NCBI RefSeq assembly: GCF_014145455.1
Contig: NZ_JACIVB010000029.1
Span: 53,849 to 117,848 of the forward strand
From: Limosilactobacillus rudii
Lineage (GTDB): Bacteria; Bacillota; Bacilli; Lactobacillales; Lactobacillaceae
Reading direction: 5' to 3'
DNA: 64,000 nt
Positions within the stretch are counted from its first letter, which is position 1, and every line of letters begins with the position of its first letter. A program made the translations under genes and the position numbers. The notes beneath the pieces are model-generated. The model was not told where the DNA came from. It was given only the letters and a program-made list of their open reading frames with translations, and did not search any database. Positions 55,510-64,000 of this stretch are shown one piece after another.

Positions 55510-56469
55510 ATGCAGGTTATCAAAATACGCCATCCCTTAAGAAAAGAATTAGTTCCAGCAGGTGACGTTGTCTTAGCAATGGGTTTTTTTGATGGTGTTC
55601 ATCGCGGGCATCAAGCTGTAATTGCGCGTGCACGTAAAATTGCTAAAGAAAAAGGGTTACCGCTTGCTGTTTTAACCTACGACCATGCTCCAGGGATTGT
55701 TTATCGTCAATATGAGGGTGGGTTTAAATACTTATCGACGGTAACAAGAAAACTCGAATTATTAGAAAAATTAGGTGTTGATATTGTTTACTTGATAAGT
55801 TTCACATCTTCATTTGCTAATTTAGCACCGCAGCATTTTGTCGACCAATATTTGATCGGTTTTCATGCTCAGATTGTAGTTGCGGGATTTGACCATACAT
55901 ATGGATTGGCTGAGGTTGCCTCAATGGATTTACTACCTAAATATGCGGCTGGCCGTTTTGAAGTGGTGACAGTCCCTAAACTTACAGAAAATAATGGTTA
56001 TGACAAAATCAGTTCACACGAAATTCGGCAGTTTATTGATAAGGGGAGTGTAAAAGATGCTAATCAAGCATTAGGCTACACCTATCAAACTACGGGCCTG
56101 GTAGTTCACGGCTTGGCGCGAGGACGGACGCTTGGCTTTCCAACAATTAATGTTGAACATCCAACAGAAGAACGGATTCCAGGAATTGGTGTATATGCGG
56201 TAAGGGTAAAAATAGGTAACAATTGGTATGGTGGAATGGCTAGTGTAGGCCATAATATAACTTTTGGCGATAGTAATCAGTTAACGGTTGAAATTTATTT
56301 ATTTGATTTCCATCAAATGGTATATGGTGAAGAAGTGTTGGTTCGCTGGCATGATTACCTTCGTGGGGAAGAAAAATTTGCGGGTGCTAAAGAATTAATA
56401 GAACAGATGAAACAAGATGAACAAAATGCTCGTCAAATATTAAATAATATTAAAATTAAAGAGATTTGA
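55510..56469 (+). CDS. ribF: Bifunctional riboflavin kinase/FAD synthetase
   Basis: Converts riboflavin to FMN and then FAD, 319 residues. The N-terminal FMN adenylyltransferase domain has GFFDGVHRGHQ near residues 28-38 and the SSHEIRQ motif near 171. The C-terminal riboflavin kinase domain has HGLARGRTLGFPTIN near 200-214 and the conserved VEIYLFDF near 265. I chose ATG 55510, with AGGAG 10 bases upstream; the in-frame ATG at 55486 lies before that site. The stop codon is inside the terminator stem. Confidence 0.95.
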   Translation: MQVIKIRHPLRKELVPAGDVVLAMGFFDGVHRGHQAVIARARKIAKEKGLPLAVLTYDHAPGIVYRQYEGGFKYLSTVTRKLELLEKLGVDIVYLISFTSSFANLAPQHFVDQYLIGFHAQIVVAGFDHTYGLAEVASMDLLPKYAAGRFEVVTVPKLTENNGYDKISSHEIRQFIDKGSVKDANQALGYTYQTTGLVVHGLARGRTLGFPTINVEHPTEERIPGIGVYAVRVKIGNNWYGGMASVGHNITFGDSNQLTVEIYLFDFHQMVYGEEVLVRWHDYLRGEEKFAGAKELIEQMKQDEQNARQILNNIKIKEI

Positions 56470-56506
56470 GGTACTTAATATCATTAGACTCTCAAATCTC
56501 TTTTTT
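56458..56506. terminator. Intrinsic terminator shared by ribF and the minus-strand gene
   Basis: AAGAGATTTGAG pairs perfectly with CTCAAATCTCTT around a 20-base loop. Six T follow on the plus strand; on the minus strand the tail is TTTAATTTT. Both neighbouring stop codons overlap it. Confidence 0.88.
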
Positions 56507-56876
56507 AGTGACGACTTCCGTGATGGTTAGTCGTTTGATTAATTTTGTGAATATTACGTTCAAATTTAAACCCGCCATCAGTAACTAATTTAAAATGTCG
56601 CATTTTGCCATTAAAAGGCTTGCCATTTAAACGTATTGTAGTCCAGCTTTGCATAATTTTTGTCATGTTAGCCAATGCTTTTAATTGTGTGGGATTATTT
56701 TCTTTAATGGCAGCATCTTTGATATCTGATTGTAACCGATAAATAAGATTATTATGATAATCTAGTATTTCATTTGTGAGTGGAGCATTTCGATACTTAT
56801 TAAATAATTTTTGAATTAATAACATGGCTTCCTTAGTGTTTTGCGGTTGAATATAACGATGTTCTTTGTGTTTCAT
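56505..56876 (-). CDS. Hypothetical basic protein
   Basis: A protein of 123 residues that I do not recognise. It is basic and soluble. The N-terminal 75 residues look helical (TKEAMLLIQKLFNKYRNAPL, EILDYHNNLIYRLQSD), and the C-terminal 45 residues contain aromatic, strand-like segments (WTTIRLNGKPFNGKMRHFKLV, GGFKFERN) and end with HHGSRH. AAAGGAG lies 9 bases before the ATG, which supports translation. It is alone on the minus strand, convergent with ribF and divergent from hrcA, whose promoter lies 33 bases upstream of its start. A nucleic-acid-binding role would be a guess. Confidence 0.75.
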   Translation of the reverse strand: MKHKEHRYIQPQNTKEAMLLIQKLFNKYRNAPLTNEILDYHNNLIYRLQSDIKDAAIKENNPTQLKALANMTKIMQSWTTIRLNGKPFNGKMRHFKLVTDGGFKFERNIHKINQTTNHHGSRH

Positions 56877-56909
56877 TCTAGAAAACTCCTTTAAATTGTT
56901 TGACGTTTC

Positions 56910-56938
56910 TTGACTTTTAGACTGGTAGTTGGTATATT
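56910..56938 (+). promoter_or_regulatory. hrcA-grpE-dnaK promoter
   Basis: TTGACT, a 17-base spacer and TATATT directly precede the CIRCE operator. Confidence 0.82.
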
Positions 56939-56949
56939 ATACAGTGTGT

Positions 56950-56976
56950 TTAGCACTTGACCCTAATGAGTGCTAA
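56950..56976 (+). promoter_or_regulatory. CIRCE operator (HrcA binding site)
   Basis: TTAGCACTT, 9 bases, GAGTGCTAA: one mismatch from the CIRCE consensus TTAGCACTC-N9-GAGTGCTAA. It overlaps the expected transcription start and lies 20 bases before hrcA. Confidence 0.97.
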
Positions 56977-56995
56977 AAAGGGGAAGTGATATTTG

Positions 56996-58048
56996 ATGCT
57001 AACACAACGCCAGAAAAAGATTCTGCAAGCGATTGTACGTCAATATACGTCAACTGGTCAACCGGTTGGATCCAAACATCTCGCAGAAAAATTGCCGTTT
57101 AAAGTCAGCTCAGCAACTGTCCGTAATGAAATGGCAATTTTAGAAGACAATGACTTGATTCTAAAAGAGCACTCTTCATCGGGTCGTATTCCTTCTAAGC
57201 AAGGTTACCGTTATTATGTTGATAACCTGTTAGATCCGCAGGCTGTTACGGATAATGACCTAGTAGTGATTCAAAACTCATTAGGAACTGGATTCCAAAA
57301 GATTGATGAAATTGTTTCGCATTCAGCAGATATCTTATCAAACTTAACTTCATATACTGCATTTACTCTTAAGCCAGAGCAAGAAAGTGTTCGTTTAAGC
57401 GGGTTTAGAGTTGTACCTCTTGGTAATCACAAGGTTATCGCGATCTTGGTTACTGATAGCGGAGAAGTTGAAAGTCAATCATTTACATTGCCTAAAGACA
57501 TTGATACTGATGCTATGCAAGCAGTTATCAGAATGATTAACGATCAATTAGTCGGCTTACCGCTTTCCGAAGTAGTAAAGCGTTTGAAAGATGATATCCC
57601 ATTACGGGTTGTGCACTATATGCATAGTCCCGATGGTTTCTTAGATATCTTTAATAATGTTTTATCACAGGCAGCACGAGAGCGGTTCTTTGTTGGTGGG
57701 CGATTAAATCTATTGGATTTTGCAAGTACAAATAACCCTCATACTATTCAGGCACTCTATGGTTTGCTAGATAGAAATGATAATCTATCAGACCTACTGG
57801 ATCCTACTCTGACATCGGAAAATGGAGTTAATGTTAAAATCGGTCAAGAAATCTCAAAGAATAAGCTTCTTGATGATTATAGCTTAATTACAGCAAGCTA
57901 TAATGTTGAACAGTATGGAAAAGGAATTATTGCCGTACTTGGACCAACACGAATGCCATATTCTCGAACAATTGGGATCGTGAATGCATTTCGTCAAGAA
58001 TTAGCAAAACGACTATTAGATTTCTACCGTCACTATTATGATTCATAG
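56996..58048 (+). CDS. hrcA: Heat-inducible transcriptional repressor HrcA
   Basis: Represses class I heat-shock genes through CIRCE, with activity kept up by GroEL, 350 residues. The N-terminal winged helix domain (LTQRQKKILQAIVRQYTSTGQPVGSKHL, then SSATVRNEMAILED) binds DNA and is followed by a GAF-like domain. The CIRCE site just upstream makes it autoregulated. ATG 56996 follows GGGGAAG; a TTG directly before it is in frame but not needed. The order hrcA-grpE-dnaK-dnaJ is the standard Firmicutes one. Confidence 0.97.
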   Translation: MLTQRQKKILQAIVRQYTSTGQPVGSKHLAEKLPFKVSSATVRNEMAILEDNDLILKEHSSSGRIPSKQGYRYYVDNLLDPQAVTDNDLVVIQNSLGTGFQKIDEIVSHSADILSNLTSYTAFTLKPEQESVRLSGFRVVPLGNHKVIAILVTDSGEVESQSFTLPKDIDTDAMQAVIRMINDQLVGLPLSEVVKRLKDDIPLRVVHYMHSPDGFLDIFNNVLSQAARERFFVGGRLNLLDFASTNNPHTIQALYGLLDRNDNLSDLLDPTLTSENGVNVKIGQEISKNKLLDDYSLITASYNVEQYGKGIIAVLGPTRMPYSRTIGIVNAFRQELAKRLLDFYRHYYDS

Positions 58049-58060
58049 GAGGCGAGTTAA

Positions 58061-58627
58061 TTGGCCAAAGAAAAACAAGAAAAACAATCTAAGCCTACAA
58101 AAGACAATGAGGCTCCGAAAACTGAGAATAAAAAGGAAACTTCTGATAAAAAAATTGATCAAGTTTCCAAATTAAAAACTGAAATTGCTGATTTAAAGCA
58201 GCAGCTTGCTGATAAAGATGATAAGTATTTGCGAGCTGAGGCTGAAATTCAAAACATGACTAACCGCTTTAACAAAGAACGTGCTCAATTGTTAAAGTAC
58301 GATGGTCAAGACTTAGCAAAATCGATTTTACCTGTTTTAGACAACCTTAAACGTGCATTGGCAATTGAAGTTGTTGATGAAAATGGTAAACAGTTAAAAA
58401 AGGGAATTCAAATGGTTCATGACCATTTAGTAAAGGCATTAATTGATCATGACATTACCGAAATTGAAGCTGAGGGAAAACCATTTGATCCAACGCTACA
58501 TCAAGCGGTTCAAACCGTGCCAGTGGAAGAAGGACAAAAACCAGAAACAGTTGTTAATGTTCTGCAAGCTGGATATCAATTGAAAGATCGAGTATTACGA
58601 CCTGCAATGGTAGTTGTAGCTCAATAA
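58061..58627 (+). CDS. grpE: Nucleotide exchange factor GrpE
   Basis: Releases ADP from DnaK, 188 residues. A charged, unstructured N-terminus (about 1-40) is followed by a long coiled-coil helix (KLKTEIADLKQQLADKDDKYLRAEAEIQN), the four-helix bundle region, and a beta-wing domain with DPTLHQAVQTVPVEEG and GYQLKDRVLRPAMVVVAQ, the usual C-terminus. The start is TTG 58061, with GGAGGCG 7 bases upstream. Confidence 0.96.
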   Translation: MAKEKQEKQSKPTKDNEAPKTENKKETSDKKIDQVSKLKTEIADLKQQLADKDDKYLRAEAEIQNMTNRFNKERAQLLKYDGQDLAKSILPVLDNLKRALAIEVVDENGKQLKKGIQMVHDHLVKALIDHDITEIEAEGKPFDPTLHQAVQTVPVEEGQKPETVVNVLQAGYQLKDRVLRPAMVVVAQ

Positions 58628-58650
58628 ATTTATGAGAGAAGGAAATAATT

Positions 58651-60513
58651 ATGGCAAGTAATAAGATTATTGGTATTGATTTAGGTACTACTAACTCTGC
58701 GGTTGCTGTTATGGAAGGTAACGAACCAAAGATCATCACTAATCCAGAAGGTAGCCGGACTACTCCATCTGTTGTATCATTTAAGAATGGTGAAACACAG
58801 GTTGGTGAAGTTGCAAAACGACAAGCAATTACTAATCCCAACACAATTTCTTCAATTAAGAGTCATATGGGTGAAGCAGGATATACTGTCGAAGTGGACG
58901 GTAAGAAGTATACTCCACAAGAAATTTCAGCAATGATTCTGCAATACATCAAGAAGTATGCTGAAGATTACATTGGTGATACTGTTACTCAAGCGGTTAT
59001 TACTGTTCCTGCTTACTTTAATGATGCACAACGGCAAGCTACTAAGGATGCTGGTAAGATTGCTGGACTAGATGTTAAGCGGATTATTAACGAACCTACT
59101 GCATCTTCATTAGCTTACGGTCTTGATAAGAAGGACAAGGATGAAAAGATTCTTGTTTATGACCTTGGTGGTGGTACTTTTGATGTTTCCATCCTTGAAT
59201 TAGGTGATGGGGTCTTCCAAGTACTTTCAACTAATGGTGATACTCACTTAGGTGGGGATGACTTTGACCAAAAGATTATGGATTGGTTAATTGAAGGATT
59301 CAAGGAAGAGCATGGGGTTGACCTATCTCAAGACAAGATGGCCCTCCAACGGTTAAAGGATGCTGCTGAAAAGGCAAAGAAAGACTTGTCAGGTGTTCAA
59401 GAAGCACAAATCAGTTTGCCATTCATTTCTGCTGGTGAAAATGGTCCATTACACCTTGAAAAGACCTTAAGTCGTGCACAATTTAACCAATTAACCAATG
59501 ATTTGGTAGAACGGACGAAACAACCAGTATTGAATGCTTTGAAGGATGCTGATCTTTCATTTGATGATATTGATGAAGTTATCTTAAACGGTGGATCTAC
59601 TCGTATTCCAGCTGTTCAAGAAATGGTTAAGGAATTAACTGGTAAGGAACCTAACCACTCAATTAATCCTGATGAAGCGGTTGCTCTTGGTGCTGCTATC
59701 CAGGGTGGTGTTCTTACTGGAGATGTTAAAGATGTTGTCTTACTTGATGTTACACCACTTTCACTTGGTATTGAGACTATGGGTGGCGTATTTACCAAGT
59801 TAATTGACCGTAATACAACCATTCCTACTTCAAAGAGTCAAATCTTCTCAACGGCCGCTGATAACCAACCAGCTGTTGATATTCATGTTCTCCAAGGTGA
59901 ACGTCCAATGGCTGCCGATAACAAGACACTAGGAAACTTCCAACTTACAGACATTCCAGCTGCTCCTCGTGGTGTTCCTCAAATCAAAGTTACATTTGAT
60001 ATTGACAAAAACGGTATTGTTAACGTTTCTGCTGAGGACCAAGGTACCCATAAGAAACAAAACATCACAATTAAGTCTAATTCTGGTTTAAGTGATGAAG
60101 AAATTGAACGAATGAAGAAGGATGCCGAAGAACACGCTGAAGCTGATAAGAAGAAGAAGGAAGAAGTAGACTTGAAGAACGAAGTCGACCAAGAACTCTT
60201 CCAAGTGGACAAGACCTTAAAGGAAGTTAAGGGTAAAGTTCCTGAAGATGATATCAAAAAGGCTGAAAGTGCTCGTGATGATTTGAAGAAGGCTAAGGAA
60301 AGCGGTAACCTTGATGATATGAAAGCTAAGAAGGATGCTTTAAATAAAGTAATCCAGGATCTTAGTGTAAAGCTATACCAACAAGCTCAAGGAGCACAGG
60401 GCAATGCTGCTAATGGCCAGCCTGGTGGTAACAACCAAAATAACGACAATGGTAAGGATGATAATACTGTTGATGGTGATTTTAAGGATGTTACACCAGA
60501 TGACAAGAAATAG
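58651..60513 (+). CDS. dnaK: Chaperone protein DnaK (Hsp70)
   Basis: ATP-driven chaperone of 620 residues. The nucleotide-binding domain begins [18 protein letters not shown] and contains [16 protein letters not shown] and the linker [14 protein letters not shown]. The substrate-binding domain and helical lid follow, with a Gly/Asn/Gln-rich tail (about 580-610) and an acidic end. As in other Firmicutes it lacks the GrpE-related insertion of about 24 residues in the first quarter. Gene is CIRCE/HrcA controlled, and a terminator-like hairpin separates it from dnaJ. Confidence 0.98.
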   Translation: MASNKIIGIDLGTTNSAVAVMEGNEPKIITNPEGSRTTPSVVSFKNGETQVGEVAKRQAITNPNTISSIKSHMGEAGYTVEVDGKKYTPQEISAMILQYIKKYAEDYIGDTVTQAVITVPAYFNDAQRQATKDAGKIAGLDVKRIINEPTASSLAYGLDKKDKDEKILVYDLGGGTFDVSILELGDGVFQVLSTNGDTHLGGDDFDQKIMDWLIEGFKEEHGVDLSQDKMALQRLKDAAEKAKKDLSGVQEAQISLPFISAGENGPLHLEKTLSRAQFNQLTNDLVERTKQPVLNALKDADLSFDDIDEVILNGGSTRIPAVQEMVKELTGKEPNHSINPDEAVALGAAIQGGVLTGDVKDVVLLDVTPLSLGIETMGGVFTKLIDRNTTIPTSKSQIFSTAADNQPAVDIHVLQGERPMAADNKTLGNFQLTDIPAAPRGVPQIKVTFDIDKNGIVNVSAEDQGTHKKQNITIKSNSGLSDEEIERMKKDAEEHAEADKKKKEEVDLKNEVDQELFQVDKTLKEVKGKVPEDDIKKAESARDDLKKAKESGNLDDMKAKKDALNKVIQDLSVKLYQQAQGAQGNAANGQPGGNNQNNDNGKDDNTVDGDFKDVTPDDKK

Positions 60514-60542
60514 TCTGAGGTATAAACAGTCTTAAAATGTAG

Positions 60543-60590
60543 TGTAAAAGCCAAAGGCCAATTAAAAAACGGACTTTGGCTTTTACTTTC
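60543..60590 (+). terminator. Intrinsic terminator between dnaK and dnaJ
   Basis: GTAAAAGCCAAAG pairs perfectly with CTTTGGCTTTTAC across a 17-base loop; the tail is TTTC. Its distal part overlaps the dnaJ -35 region. Confidence 0.75.
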
Positions 60591-60611
60591 GTTTACTAGC
60601 TGTGGTATAAC
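60582..60611 (+). promoter_or_regulatory. Possible internal dnaJ promoter
   Basis: TTTACT, an 18-base spacer and TATAAC preceded by TGG (extended -10) lie 31 bases before the dnaJ start. No CIRCE copy is seen here. Confidence 0.5.
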
Positions 60612-60641
60612 TAAACAAGCAACAATTAATGAGGTATTTAT

Positions 60642-61787
60642 ATGGCAGAACAAGATTATTATGACATTTTAGGTGTCTCGAAGGATGCATCCGAGAAAGA
60701 CATCAAGCGCGCATATCGTCGGCTTGCGGCAAAATACCACCCAGATGTTAACCACGAGCCTGGTGCAGAAGAAAAGTTTAAGAAGATTAATGAAGCATAT
60801 GAGACATTAAGCGACAGTCAAAAACGTGCTCAGTATGATCAATTTGGATCCGCTGGTCCGCAAGCAGGGCAAGGCTTTGGCGGCTTTGGTGGTAGTCAAG
60901 GTTATTCTAACTTTGGTGGCGGTTTTGATGATATCTTCAGCCAATTCTTTGGTGGTGGCGGTCGTACTCGTCGTGATCCTACTGCACCACGGCAAGGCCG
61001 AGATCTTCAATACTCAATGACACTTGATTTTATGGATGCAGTTTTTGGGAAAACAACTACAATTAAGTATGATCGAGATGCGGAATGTAAAACTTGTCAC
61101 GGAACTGGAGCTAAGCCTGGTAAGTCTCCTGTAACGTGTCCTCGTTGTCATGGTGCAGGAGTTATTACAAGCGTTCGTCAAACACCACTTGGTAACATGC
61201 AGACGCAAACAACATGTCCAGAATGTAATGGTACTGGTAAAATTATTAAGCCAGAAGATCGTTGTAATACTTGCCATGGCGCAGGTCATGTCCATGAACG
61301 GCATGAATTAGAAGTTAAAGTGCCAGCTGGTGTTGATGATGGTCAACAGATGCGTCTCCAACACCAAGGTGATGCAGGTGAAAATGGTGGTCCGGCGGGA
61401 GATTTATACATTGTTTTCAGAGTAACACCAAGTCGAGAATTTAGACGAGATGGTTCCACAATTTACGTTGATCGTGACATTTCTTTTGCCCAAGCAGCAT
61501 TGGGGGATGAAGTAAAAGTCAAAACTGTTCATGGCGATGTTGACTTAAAGATTCCTGCAGGAACGCAGTCTGAAACTAATTTCCGTCTTCGGGGCAAGGG
61601 AGTTCCACATCTTAATGGAAATGGTAATGGTGATGAGCACGTCACTGTCCATGTTAAAACCCCAAAGAGCTTAAATAAGCGTCAACGTGAGGCGATGATG
61701 GCATTTGCAGCAGCAAGTGGTGAAAACGTTAAGGGTGTAAAAAAGACCGTTCTTGATAAGCTCCGTGATGCATTTGAAGAAAAATAA
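60642..61787 (+). CDS. dnaJ: Chaperone protein DnaJ (Hsp40)
   Basis: Co-chaperone that stimulates DnaK ATPase and delivers substrates, 381 residues. The J domain holds HPD at 33-35, a Gly/Phe-rich region spans about 70-105, and four zinc-binding CxxCxGxG repeats follow ([32 protein letters not shown]). C-terminal substrate-binding beta domains complete it. AGGTATTTAT-type spacing follows a GAGG ribosome site. The dnaK-dnaJ gap contains a terminator and a promoter-like site, so levels may be partly uncoupled. Confidence 0.98.
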   Translation: MAEQDYYDILGVSKDASEKDIKRAYRRLAAKYHPDVNHEPGAEEKFKKINEAYETLSDSQKRAQYDQFGSAGPQAGQGFGGFGGSQGYSNFGGGFDDIFSQFFGGGGRTRRDPTAPRQGRDLQYSMTLDFMDAVFGKTTTIKYDRDAECKTCHGTGAKPGKSPVTCPRCHGAGVITSVRQTPLGNMQTQTTCPECNGTGKIIKPEDRCNTCHGAGHVHERHELEVKVPAGVDDGQQMRLQHQGDAGENGGPAGDLYIVFRVTPSREFRRDGSTIYVDRDISFAQAALGDEVKVKTVHGDVDLKIPAGTQSETNFRLRGKGVPHLNGNGNGDEHVTVHVKTPKSLNKRQREAMMAFAAASGENVKGVKKTVLDKLRDAFEEK

Positions 61788-61797
61788 AGTTATTTGT

Positions 61798-61833
61798 AAT
61801 AGCGAGTGTCTAATAACAGGCATTCGTTATTTT
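61798..61833 (+). terminator. Intrinsic terminator after dnaJ
   Basis: AATAGCGAGTGTC pairs along 13 bp with GGCATTCGTTATT (three G-U) around an 8-base loop, followed by TTTG. Confidence 0.75.
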
Positions 61834-61846
61834 GATATATAGAACT

Positions 61847-61875
61847 TTTCTATTATAAGTGGGATTTGGTATACT
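61847..61875 (+). promoter_or_regulatory. lepA promoter
   Basis: TTTCTA, a 17-base spacer and TATACT preceded by TGG (extended -10) lie 36 bases before lepA. Confidence 0.65.
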
Positions 61876-61911
61876 AGATAAAGAATAATCGTTGAAAGTG
61901 AGTCTTTTTAA

Positions 61912-63747
61912 ATGAACCTAGAAGAAATGAAAGAACGCCAAAAACACATTAGAAATTTTTCGATTGTTGCGCATATTGACCATGGTAAATCGACATTGGC
62001 TGATCGAATTTTAGAAATGACAGATTCAATTAGCAAACGTGAGATGAAAAATCAGATTCTTGATGATATGCCGCTGGAACGTGAACGGGGAATAACCATT
62101 AAACTTAATGCAGTAGCCTTAACCTACCACGCTAAAGACGGTGAGGATTATATTTTTCATTTAATTGATACCCCGGGACACGTTGACTTTTCCTATGAAG
62201 TCTCTCGATCGTTAGCAGCCTGTGAAGGTGCGGTCTTAGTTGTTGATGCAACTCAAGGAGTTGAGGCCCAAACATTAGCTAATGTATACTTGGCCCTCGA
62301 CAATGACCTTGAAATTCTTCCAGTTATTAATAAAATTGACCTACCGTCTGCTGATCCTGCTGGTACAAAAAAGCAAATTGAAGATGAGATAGGTCTGGAT
62401 ACTGATGAAGCCGTTGATATTAGTGCAAAGACCGGAATGGGTGTTGACGAAGTTCTTGAAAAAATTGTAAAAGATATTCCAGCGCCAACTGGTGATTTGA
62501 CAGCGCCGTTGAAAGCTTTGATTTTTGATTCTAAGTATGATGACTACCGAGGGGTTGTTCTTAGTGTGCGGATTGTTGAAGGAACGGTAAAAAAGGGCGA
62601 CCGCATTAAACTAATGAATGGTGGTACAGAGTATGAAGTGGCTGAAGTCGGAATTAATTCACCGAAGCCACTTGCACGGGATGTTTTAATGGCTGGTGAT
62701 GTTGGTTACATTACAGCCGCTATTAAGGATATTAAGGACACCAGAGTTGGTGATACTGTTACCAGTGCTGATAACCCGACAGATAAGCCATTAGAAGGAT
62801 ACCGGCAGATGACACCAATGGTATATGCAGGGCTATATCCTACAGATAATGCCAAATTTAATGACTTAAGAGATGCCTTAGAGAAGTTACAACTTAACGA
62901 TGCGGCTTTGACCTTTGAACCGGAATCATCGCAAGCACTGGGCTTTGGTTTTCGGTGTGGTTTTCTTGGACTACTTCATATGGATGTTATTCAAGAACGT
63001 TTAGAACGCGAATTTAATCTTGATTTAATTACCACTGCGCCATCAGTTACTTACCACGTTGAATTAGCTGATGGAACGACCAAAGAAGTGGAAAATCCTG
63101 CCGAAATGCCTGATGCTTCATCAATTAAAGCTATCAAAGAACCGTATGTGCGGGCTTCTATTATGGTTCCAAATGATTATGTTGGTCCGGTAATGGAGTT
63201 ATGCCAACGTAAACGGGGTGATTTTGATACGATGGAATATTTAAGCGATACACGCGTTAATGTAATTTACCATATTCCGTTGTCCGAAATTATCTTTGAT
63301 TTCTTTGATAAATTGAAGAGTTCAACTCGTGGGTATGCATCGCTTGATTATGAAATTGATGGTTATCGTCCAAGTAACCTTGTTAAGATTGATATTTTAC
63401 TTAATGGCGATAAGGTTGATGCGTTAAGCTTTATTGCGCACCGTGACTTTGCAGCTGAACGTGGACGTGAAATTACCACTAAGCTAAAGAAAATTATTCC
63501 ACGACAAAACTTTGAAATTCCTATTCAAGCAGCTATTGGATCAAAGATTATTGCGCGAACTAATATCAAGGCTTACCGTAAAGATGTTACGGCACGTATT
63601 CATACTGGTGATCCAGATCGACGGGCAAAACTATTAGATAAGCAAAAACGCGGCAAAAAGCGAATGAAGGCTGTTGGAAAGGTTGATATTCCTCAAGAAG
63701 CCTTTATGGCCGTTTTGAAGACCGATGAGCAATTGGATGAGAAGTAA
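61912..63747 (+). CDS. lepA: Elongation factor 4 (LepA)
   Basis: A translational GTPase of 611 residues that associates with ribosomes and influences initiation and stalled elongation. G1 is AHIDHGKS at residues 20-27, G2 is RGITI, G3 is DTPGHVDF and G4 is NKIDL. Domains II, III, V and the LepA-specific C-terminal domain ([31 protein letters not shown]) follow. The ribosome site is modest (GAAAGTGAG). It has its own promoter after dnaJ, and the normal dnaJ-lepA gene order is kept. Confidence 0.98.
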   Translation: MNLEEMKERQKHIRNFSIVAHIDHGKSTLADRILEMTDSISKREMKNQILDDMPLERERGITIKLNAVALTYHAKDGEDYIFHLIDTPGHVDFSYEVSRSLAACEGAVLVVDATQGVEAQTLANVYLALDNDLEILPVINKIDLPSADPAGTKKQIEDEIGLDTDEAVDISAKTGMGVDEVLEKIVKDIPAPTGDLTAPLKALIFDSKYDDYRGVVLSVRIVEGTVKKGDRIKLMNGGTEYEVAEVGINSPKPLARDVLMAGDVGYITAAIKDIKDTRVGDTVTSADNPTDKPLEGYRQMTPMVYAGLYPTDNAKFNDLRDALEKLQLNDAALTFEPESSQALGFGFRCGFLGLLHMDVIQERLEREFNLDLITTAPSVTYHVELADGTTKEVENPAEMPDASSIKAIKEPYVRASIMVPNDYVGPVMELCQRKRGDFDTMEYLSDTRVNVIYHIPLSEIIFDFFDKLKSSTRGYASLDYEIDGYRPSNLVKIDILLNGDKVDALSFIAHRDFAAERGREITTKLKKIIPRQNFEIPIQAAIGSKIIARTNIKAYRKDVTARIHTGDPDRRAKLLDKQKRGKKRMKAVGKVDIPQEAFMAVLKTDEQLDEK

Positions 63748-63847
63748 ACGTTGATGTAAAGGCGTTTCTAACTTGCTAAATTTCACAAAGTAGACCAATT
63801 TATATACCAATTAAAGTGTTTTGCCCACCATTTGCCCACATGAAATA
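63748..63847 (+). other. Short intergenic region after lepA with a GCCCAC direct repeat
   Basis: No gene is visible. TTTTGCCCACCATTTGCCCACA at 63819-63840 contains two copies of TTGCCCAC 10 bases apart. On the minus strand several short frames are open here but none has a start or enough length to call. Confidence 0.35.
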
Positions 63848-63881
63848 AAAGTTCGAGGTTACGTATAACTTCGGACTTTTT
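63848..63881 (+). terminator. Intrinsic terminator directly before the group II intron
   Basis: AAAGTTCGAGGTTA pairs along 14 bp with TAACTTCGGACTTT (G-U tolerated) around a CGTA loop, and TT follows. It is about 100 bases downstream of lepA. Confidence 0.85.
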
Positions 63882-63886
63882 AATTA

Positions 63887-64000
63887 GTGCGCCCGGCATG
63901 GATATTAGCTAGGCGGTGAGAGTCCGCTATGGGCCATAGTAGTCGGAACCATGAGCCGAGGACAAGGGTGTCCACTGCGAGGTGGAATCTGAAGGAAGTC
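63887..64000 (+). mobile_element. 5' end of a bacterial group II intron (partial)
   Basis: The sequence starts GTGCGCCCGGCATGG, a group II intron 5' end (GUGYG consensus). It continues with the domain I style elements GGTGAGAGTCCGC, AGTCGGAACC, GACAAGGGTGTCC and GAATCTGAAGGAAG, which I recall from the start of bacterial intron RNAs that carry a reverse transcriptase/maturase. The window ends before any ORF or the 3' end, so its completeness is unknown. It begins 5 bases after a terminator T run. The class cannot be assigned from 114 bases. Confidence 0.85.

Overview
The window is a gene-dense stretch of core chromosome from a low-GC Gram-positive bacterium. It is most likely a heterofermentative lactobacillus close to Limosilactobacillus reuteri. 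This identification is inferred from gene order, AT-rich codon use, strong AGGAGG-type ribosome sites, the mevalonate enzyme HMG-CoA synthase, a D-lactate-dehydrogenase-type enzyme and CIRCE/HrcA control of the dnaK operon. It was not tested by any database search. Almost all genes lie on the + strand. Minus-strand exceptions are rpsT, a 46-residue small gene, lexA, plsC and one orphan hypothetical gene.

Layout. 1-3314: tail of a probable pdhD, a UPF0223 gene, an inositol monophosphatase and typA. 3405-7018: ftsW, ylbG, rsmD, coaD and a PDZ/Lon-type protease, tightly overlapped. 7157-11627: the late-competence cluster comEA-comEB-comEC followed by holA. 11755-14618: rpsT (-), rpsO and an RNase J2-like gene. 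14745-18529: a TPR-like hypothetical gene, tuf and tig. 18683-20851: clpX, engB and a MazG-like gene. 21097-21237: a small minus-strand gene with a long structured 3' region. 21384-29330: uvrC, obgE, rnz, an SDR gene, recJ and apt. 29433-32441: a membrane-anchored hypothetical gene, a structured non-coding stretch, tRNA-Ser(CGA), an RNase HI and mvaS. 32474-33782: lexA divergent from ynzC and yneF around one LexA box. 33832-36594: plsC (-), a trmN6-like methyltransferase, yazA and a D-2-hydroxyacid dehydrogenase. 36763-44744: rpsB, tsf, pyrH, frr, uppS, cdsA, rseP and proS. 44819-49144: polC. 49299-54269: the rimP-nusA-rnpM-ylxQ-infB-rbfA operon. 54439-56469: truB and ribF. 56505-56876: orphan hypothetical (-). 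56996-61787: hrcA-grpE-dnaK-dnaJ. 61912-63747: lepA. 63887-64000: the first bases of what looks like a group II intron, running off the window.

Functionally this is a housekeeping backbone. It covers translation (rpsB, rpsT, rpsO, tsf, tuf, frr, infB, rbfA, rimP, typA, lepA), replication and repair (polC, holA, uvrC, recJ, lexA), envelope synthesis (uppS, cdsA, plsC, ftsW, mvaS), and protein folding and proteolysis (tig, dnaK system, clpX, rseP, Lon-like protease). I see no CRISPR array, prophage or defence island inside the window.

The items most worth a second look are mostly regulatory or structural. They are the intrinsic-terminator-like hairpin in the rimP-nusA leader, a strong two-hairpin element between rbfA and truB, unexplained structured sequence near 30.1-30.3 kb and 21.0 kb, a terminator that contains the next gene's -35 box, a D-LDH-type enzyme with an NADP-like cofactor pocket, and the group II intron placed directly behind a terminator hairpin.
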